The notes under the pieces were generated by a model, which saw only the letters and a program-made list of their open reading frames with translations, had not been told where the DNA came from and searched no databases. From Armatimonadota bacterium (GTDB lineage Bacteria; Armatimonadota; Hebobacteria; CAIYQO01), in contig JAKIYB010000119.1 of the NCBI GenBank assembly GCA_022708765.1, positions 1,433-10,266 of the forward strand: a stretch of DNA of 8,834 nt, given 5' to 3'. The first letter of the stretch is position 1. Each line of letters begins with the position of its first letter. Positions 4,636-8,834 of the stretch are shown piece after piece. The position numbers and the translations under genes were made by a program.

Positions 4636-6909
4636 CTACCCCACCCCGCCGTCGCGTACCGGTTCCGCCGCGAAGTATTCAGCGGGACGCTGCACCGCCA
4701 GCACGGTGACACCGCAGGCCTGCCAGAGAATCAGTTCCTCCAGCGAACGTCCCGCGCGCGTGGAGTCCATCGGCACGGTGATATGCGCGATGTCGGTGTT
4801 GAAATGCTCGCTGTGCAGCACCAGGTCGAGGAAATCCATCACGCCCGGCTTCGTGACCGCCGCCGCGATGCGCCGTCCGCCCAGGATATAGGGCGACATT
4901 ACGCGGTCCGCGCCGGCGCGCAGCAGCTTATCCTCGTTCTCCTCGCGGATGGAGCGCGCCACGATATACAGATCTTTATTCATGCCGCGCGCGGTGAGCA
5001 CGATGAACACGTTCGCCTCGTCGGTGGAGGCAACGGCAATCAAGCCCTTCGCGCGGGCGATGCCCGCCTGTTCCAGCACCTCATCGCTACTTGCCGGCCC
5101 CACGATATGCGGCAAATTCTGCGCCCGCAGCCGCGGTAGTTGTTCCGGGTTATCCTCCACCACCACAAAGGGCACGCCCTCACGTAGGAAATCCTTGGCG
5201 ATCTGCTGGCCCATGCGGCCGAATCCGCAGATGACATAATGCCGTGACATTGACGCGATCAAAGTATCCATCGTTTCCCTCGCAATACGTTCTTCCGCCT
5301 GCGCCAGCAGGTCCACCGCCTGCACGGCGGCGTCTTCGAAGGGGACCAGCAGCAGACCGGGCATGTCGCGCACCAGCGCCTCGCCTTCGGTGCGGTCACC
5401 GGTGGTGAAAGCCAGGTTGCCGCGATAGCCGCCGTGGCGCACCGCCTTCGCCAGCGCAAGGTTCAGCCGGACATCACGGATAGCGCTCACCACCCAGGTG
5501 GCGGTGGCCAGCGGCAGGGTTTCCGTGAAATCCGGGTCTTCAGCGTCGCCGAACACCGCTGGCCACCCGCGCGCCGCCCACGCATTCACCGCCTGCGGGT
5601 CGAAGTCCACTCCCAGCACGGTCCGTCCGCGCGCGATTAACTCCTCGGCAATGCTTGAGCCGTACCGGCCGATGCCGAAGAGGATCACTTGCGGCCCGAT
5701 CGGCAGCGCAGCGGGCGCCGCGTCCTCGCGGTGCCGCGCGCGCCAGTCCAGGAAGCGCAGGGCGGGCGCCAGGCGCTCATACAATCCCTGCGCGTACTGA
5801 ATGAAGGAGCTGGAGAAGCCGATGGTGATGAGCGCCACCAGCGTGATCATTCCCAGCGTATCCGGCGCTAATCCAGCGGTGATTCCCATCGCCACCATGA
5901 TAAGCGAGAACTCGCTGATCTGCGCCAGGCTCACCCCCGTCATGAAGCTCGTGCGCCGGCGATAGCCCATCGCCGCCAGCAGCAGCATGATAATGAGCGG
6001 CTTGCCGAAGAGTACAAACGCGGACAGCGCCAGCCCGATCCAGAGTTGTCCGCCGATGGTCGAAACATCCAGCCGGCTGCCCATCTCGATGAAGAAGAAG
6101 AGCAGCAGAAAATCGCGCAGGCTCACCAGCTTTGCGGCGATAATCTCGCGAAACATGGTGGACGCCAGCGAGACGCCACCCAGGAAGGCGCCGACCTCTT
6201 TGCCGAAACCGAGCCAGTCGCCGACGAAGGCCAGCAGCAGCGCCCAGGCAATGGCAAACAACACCAGCAGTTCGGTGGAGCGCGCCAGCAGCGGTAGCAG
6301 GCGCGGCAGCACGAAATACGCGGCCGCCCATATCCCGGCAAGAAAGGTGATCCCCGACACAATCATCTTCATCGCCATCCAGCCGGGCGGCCCTATCGCC
6401 TCGCTGTTAGCGCTGAGCATCATCATAGCGATGATGACCACCAGGTCCTGCACGATGAGGATACCCAATGCGATGCGGCCGTGCAGCGCCTCCGCCTCAT
6501 GCTTGTCGGAGAGCAGCTTTACCACGATGATGGTACTGGAGAAGGTGAGGGCCAGCGCGATATAGAGCGCGGTAAGTGGCGACTGCCCGAAAAGCAGCGC
6601 AAGCAGAAAACCGACCGCGGTGGTGGCCAGCACCTGCCCTACGCCCGCGGTGATTGCCACCATCCCCATGCTCCGCAACAACTGTACGTCCAGCCGCAGC
6701 CCGACGACGAACAGCAGCAACGCCAGCCCCATCTCCGCCATCAGGTGCAGTTGATCTTTCGCCTGAATCCAGTTCAGCACCAGCGGGCCGGCAATCACCC
6801 CCACCGCGATGAAGCCAATAATCAACGGCTGGCGCAGCCGTACCGCGACGACTCCGAGAGCCGCCGCGATAATCAACAGCACCACGATTTCACGGTAGAG
6901 ATCAAACAT
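4636..6909 (-). CDS. CPA2/Kef-type cation:proton antiporter with two RCK domains
   Basis: This encodes 757 residues. Residues 1-385 are a polytopic CPA2 Na+/H+ exchanger domain, with hydrophobic helices from residue 7 on, the LTFSSTIIVVKLL segment (121-133), VQDLVVI with Asp155 as the likely ion/proton site, and FGKPLI (301-306). A first RCK/TrkA-N Rossmann domain (about 406-535) has GIGRYG with acidic D435/D437 after strand two. A second (about 556-690) has GFGRMG (562-567) and E585-D586. A partial RCK_C (about 703-745) ends the protein. The likely role is nucleotide- or ligand-gated K+ (or Na+) efflux in exchange for protons at the inner membrane. KefB/KefC have one RCK-N, so the tandem pair is unusual. 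The ATG at 6909 is the first after an in-frame TAA and has no clear Shine-Dalgarno. The ion specificity is unknown. Confidence 0.88.
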   Translation of the reverse strand: MFDLYREIVVLLIIAAALGVVAVRLRQPLIIGFIAVGVIAGPLVLNWIQAKDQLHLMAEMGLALLLFVVGLRLDVQLLRSMGMVAITAGVGQVLATTAVGFLLALLFGQSPLTALYIALALTFSSTIIVVKLLSDKHEAEALHGRIALGILIVQDLVVIIAMMMLSANSEAIGPPGWMAMKMIVSGITFLAGIWAAAYFVLPRLLPLLARSTELLVLFAIAWALLLAFVGDWLGFGKEVGAFLGGVSLASTMFREIIAAKLVSLRDFLLLFFFIEMGSRLDVSTIGGQLWIGLALSAFVLFGKPLIIMLLLAAMGYRRRTSFMTGVSLAQISEFSLIMVAMGITAGLAPDTLGMITLVALITIGFSSSFIQYAQGLYERLAPALRFLDWRARHREDAAPAALPIGPQVILFGIGRYGSSIAEELIARGRTVLGVDFDPQAVNAWAARGWPAVFGDAEDPDFTETLPLATATWVVSAIRDVRLNLALAKAVRHGGYRGNLAFTTGDRTEGEALVRDMPGLLLVPFEDAAVQAVDLLAQAEERIARETMDTLIASMSRHYVICGFGRMGQQIAKDFLREGVPFVVVEDNPEQLPRLRAQNLPHIVGPASSDEVLEQAGIARAKGLIAVASTDEANVFIVLTARGMNKDLYIVARSIREENEDKLLRAGADRVMSPYILGGRRIAAAVTKPGVMDFLDLVLHSEHFNTDIAHITVPMDSTRAGRSLEELILWQACGVTVLAVQRPAEYFAAEPVRDGGVG

Positions 6910-6945
6910 GAATTACACCGCAAAACATCAAACCACAGGAGTAAT

Positions 6946-6975
6946 ATTGTACCTGATATTCGCGAAGGATGTCAC
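6946..6975 (-). promoter_or_regulatory. Candidate promoter of the antiporter gene
   Basis: Read on the minus strand: GTGACA (6975-6970), an 18-nt spacer, then TACAAT (6951-6946). Both hexamers match consensus at five of six positions. The start point would be about 30 nt before the ATG. It lies inside the 93-nt gap behind the nitroreductase gene, so the antiporter can be transcribed on its own. Confidence 0.55.
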
Positions 6976-7002
6976 GGCGCGGGGATGCTCACCGACGCAG
7001 TG

Positions 7003-7845
7003 CTATTCCACGTCGTCCCACACCACCGCTAATCCCTCCCGCGTCAAAGCCCGGTGTGGGCGCGATGCCGGATAACCGAGGGTAAGCACCGCCACCACCA
7101 TCTCTGCCGCCGGCACGCCCATGGCGCGGCGCACGCGCGCGTCCATGCCCGCCGCCTGGGCGACGAAACCGTTGTAGCAGGTGGCGAGGGGGATGGTTTC
7201 CGCGTAAAGGACGGCGCCGTGCGCGGCGAGCCAGGCATCGCCGATGCCCTGCGCCCAGCCGCGCGGGGCGGTGAAAGCCAACAGCGTCCGCGCGCCATGC
7301 AGCAGCGGGTCGCCCTCGCCATCCGTCAGGAAGCGGGCGTCATGATCAAGCCTGGCATGCAGCGCCGCCGGCACGCCCAGCAGGCGGTAGAGCAGCCGGT
7401 GGCCAGGCAGCCTCAGCAGGCTGAGTAATCGGCGGTAGCAGGCAACGGTGGCGGCGCGAATGGCCGTAATCACCTCGGTACCAACATAGACATACACTTT
7501 CACCGGACGAAAATTTTTCGCGCTGGGCGCCGTCGCCGCCGCGTCAAGCAATGCCTCCAGATGCGCGCGCGACACCGGCTCATCGGTATACCGCCGCCCG
7601 CTGCGCCGCGCGCGCAGCAGCGCCAGCAGCGCCGCCGGCGACACCCTCTCGCCGGCCGGATGCTCCCCCACCCCATCAACTGTAATCGCTCCCGCCGGGC
7701 ACATCGCCATGCAGTGCCCGCAACGCAGGCAATACGCCGCGATTTCCGGGCCCGTCACCGGCCCTTCAGCTATCAGCCGCTCCGGACAGACGGACACGCA
7801 CGCCTGACAGCGGGTGCAGCGGGTGTGGTCTATCGTCATGCTCAT
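7003..7845 (-). CDS. Nitroreductase with N-terminal 2x[4Fe-4S] ferredoxin domain
   Basis: This encodes 280 residues. Residues 1-58 are a bacterial ferredoxin-type domain with two complete cluster motifs: Cys10, 13, 16, 20 followed by Pro, and Cys39, 42, 45, 49 followed by Pro. Residues 68-258 are an FMN-binding nitroreductase domain, with RARRSGRRYTDEPV (78-91, flavin phosphate contacts), TAPSAKNFRPVKVYV (105-119), GIGDAWLAAHGAVLYAE and VAVLTLGYPASRPHR near the end. The expected role is flavin-dependent reduction of an organic acceptor, with electrons passing through the clusters; the substrate is unknown. There is no signal peptide, so it is cytoplasmic. The ATG at 7845 has no ribosome site, and a candidate promoter places the transcript start at or next to it. 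A second ATG at 7839 is an alternative. The gene lies upstream of the antiporter on the same strand. Confidence 0.88.
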   Translation of the reverse strand: MSMTIDHTRCTRCQACVSVCPERLIAEGPVTGPEIAAYCLRCGHCMAMCPAGAITVDGVGEHPAGERVSPAALLALLRARRSGRRYTDEPVSRAHLEALLDAAATAPSAKNFRPVKVYVYVGTEVITAIRAATVACYRRLLSLLRLPGHRLLYRLLGVPAALHARLDHDARFLTDGEGDPLLHGARTLLAFTAPRGWAQGIGDAWLAAHGAVLYAETIPLATCYNGFVAQAAGMDARVRRAMGVPAAEMVVAVLTLGYPASRPHRALTREGLAVVWDDVE

Positions 7846-7851
7846 GGCTTC

Positions 7852-7881
7852 ATTCTACACGGCGACACTGTATGCGCGCAA
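7852..7881 (-). promoter_or_regulatory. Candidate leaderless promoter of the nitroreductase gene
   Basis: Read on the minus strand: TTGCGC (7881-7876), an 18-nt spacer, then TAGAAT (7857-7852). Only 6 nt separate the -10 from the ATG, so transcription would start at about the A of the start codon. This agrees with the absence of a Shine-Dalgarno. The -35 overlaps a hairpin (7874-7891). Confidence 0.45.
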
Positions 7882-7891
7882 AACCGCGCGC
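7874..7891. promoter_or_regulatory. GC palindrome in a divergent promoter region
   Basis: GCGCGC (7874-7879) is repeated as GCGCGC (7886-7891), an inverted repeat with a 6-nt centre aaaacc. It covers the candidate -35 of the nitroreductase and lies upstream of the divergent DUF547 gene. It could be an operator or simply a by-product of high GC. Confidence 0.25.
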
Positions 7892-7955
7892 TGTCGCGTC
7901 ATTCACCCCGTTGCCATCCCAAAGCCGGGAATACCAGGGATAACGGAGGTGCGAC

Positions 7956-8834
7956 ATGAACAAGCACGTTCCCTGGGTGCGCATCGGCGCGATGGTGGCG
8001 GGAGCGGCGGTGGGAGCGGCGACGGCGTTGGTGGTGGCTGCGCAGATTCGCCCGCGGGTGCTGCACACGCCCACGCGCGTGCCGCCGGAGCCGCTGCAGC
8101 CCGGCGCGCGCTTCCCACACGAAGATTTATCACCAGTGCTGCAGGCGATTGTGGATGAGGACGGCCTGGTGGATTACGAAGCGCTGCGCCGTGACCCGAT
8201 GGGCCTTTACCGATTCGTGGCGTGGATCGAAGCCTACAGCCCGCACAACACGCCCGATTTTTTTCCGACCGACGCCGACCGACTCGCATACTGGCTCAAT
8301 GCGTATAACGCGCTGGCGCTCTTCGCGGTGCTGGATGCCTTCCCGGTGGCAAGCGTTCTGCAGGTGCGCCCGGTGGGGCGCATCTTTTACGCGCTGCGCT
8401 TCCCGGTAGGCGGATCGCTGATGACGCTGGAAGAGATCGAACACGGCACCATCCGCCCGGTCTTCCACGACGCGCGCACCCATTTCGCGCTGTCCCCCGC
8501 CACCCTCGGCGGCCCGCGCCTGCGCCGGGAAGCCTACCTGCCGGAGCGGTTGGAGGAGCAACTGGATGACCAGATGCGCCGCTTCCTCACCGATGATGAA
8601 AAGGTGCGCGTGGACGTGATGAACCGCGCCCTGCTCGTCAGCCCCATCTTCAACTGGTTCGCCGACGATTTCACGAACTGGCGGCGTGACCGGGAGCCGG
8701 ACCAGCCCACCGACGTGCTGACGATGATCCTCCCCTACCTTTCCGACGTCGGCCGCACCGTGGTGATTGACGACAACTACCCCCTCCGCTACCGCGCCTA
8801 CGACTGGCGGCTAAACACGAGCCCGCGGGCGGCG
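7956..8834 (+). CDS. DUF547 family protein, membrane-anchored, 3' end cut by window
   Basis: At least 293 residues are seen, with no stop before the window edge. A perfect GGAGGT lies 5 nt before the ATG. Residues 8-30 are a single Ala/Gly/Val-rich helix, probably an uncleaved membrane anchor, so the rest should be exposed on the far side of the membrane. The DUF547 core follows: VDEDGLVDYEALRRD (66-80), LAYWLNAYNALALFAVLDAFPV (110-131), TLEEIEHGTIRPVF (157-170), HFAL (176-179), AYLPERLEEQLDDQMRRFL (193-211), SPIFNWFADDF (229-239) and AYDWRLN (281-287). The family's molecular role is unknown. The usual NCAS..CP motif reads SPATLGGP at 180-187, so both cysteines are missing. The core looks nearly complete, so only a short tail is probably lost beyond the edge. 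Confidence 0.85.
   Translation, partial: MNKHVPWVRIGAMVAGAAVGAATALVVAAQIRPRVLHTPTRVPPEPLQPGARFPHEDLSPVLQAIVDEDGLVDYEALRRDPMGLYRFVAWIEAYSPHNTPDFFPTDADRLAYWLNAYNALALFAVLDAFPVASVLQVRPVGRIFYALRFPVGGSLMTLEEIEHGTIRPVFHDARTHFALSPATLGGPRLRREAYLPERLEEQLDDQMRRFLTDDEKVRVDVMNRALLVSPIFNWFADDFTNWRRDREPDQPTDVLTMILPYLSDVGRTVVIDDNYPLRYRAYDWRLNTSPRAA

Noticed and set aside
6481..7032. Plus-strand 183-codon open frame across the antiporter 5' end
   Set aside because: It is antisense to the first membrane helices of the antiporter, with a Gln/His/Arg-rich translation typical of reversed hydrophobic codons.
6937..7080. Plus-strand AGGAG followed by TTG as a possible small gene
   Set aside because: The frame runs antisense into the 3' end of the nitroreductase gene, codes for nothing recognisable, and overlaps the better-supported antiporter promoter on the other strand.

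Overview
The window is GC-rich bacterial chromosomal DNA holding eight protein genes: seven complete, and one cut by the right edge. Nothing in it looks like a phage, plasmid, transposon, CRISPR array or RNA gene. The host cannot be fixed from sequence alone. The mix is a YwbE-family protein, a DUF2993/LmeA-like lipoprotein, a sulfatase, a zinc-ribbon membrane protein seen in several environmental phyla, and hairpin-rich intergenic repeats. It would suit a free-living environmental lineage such as Armatimonadota, Chloroflexota or Planctomycetota; this is a weak inference.

Layout, left to right. Positions 1-195 hold no gene but carry two inverted copies of a hairpin-forming repeat. A YwbE-family gene (minus, 196-423) is divergent from a DUF2993/LmeA-like lipoprotein gene (plus, 503-1198). 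That gene ends 3 nt from the end of a convergent cytoplasmic sulfatase gene (minus, 1202-2659). The sulfatase is divergent from a cysteine synthase gene (plus, 2769-3656), and the two candidate promoters overlap at their -35 elements. An unnamed zinc-ribbon/membrane/PH-like protein follows (plus, 3731-4540). A short intergenic stretch with a strong 9-bp hairpin and short tandem repeats separates it from a convergent 757-residue CPA2/Kef-type cation:proton antiporter (minus, 4636-6909), which has two RCK nucleotide-binding domains and a short C-terminal RCK_C. Upstream of it, in the same direction, is a nitroreductase with two N-terminal [4Fe-4S] clusters (minus, 7003-7845). The nitroreductase is divergent from a membrane-anchored DUF547 gene (plus, 7956 to beyond 8834).

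Two functional links are plausible but inferred. The sulfatase (sulfate release) and cysteine synthase (sulfide to cysteine) share a divergent promoter region and may both serve sulfur supply. The ferredoxin-nitroreductase beside a Kef-type antiporter recalls the enteric KefF-KefC pair, in which a flavin reductase is the partner of an electrophile-gated K+ efflux system. No wholly new multi-gene system is evident. The best leads are the tandem-RCK antiporter with its flavoprotein neighbour, the DUF547 protein that lacks the family's cysteine motif, the sulfatase with an unusual residue in its N-terminal metal-site motif, and the inverted repeat with a covarying stem pair.
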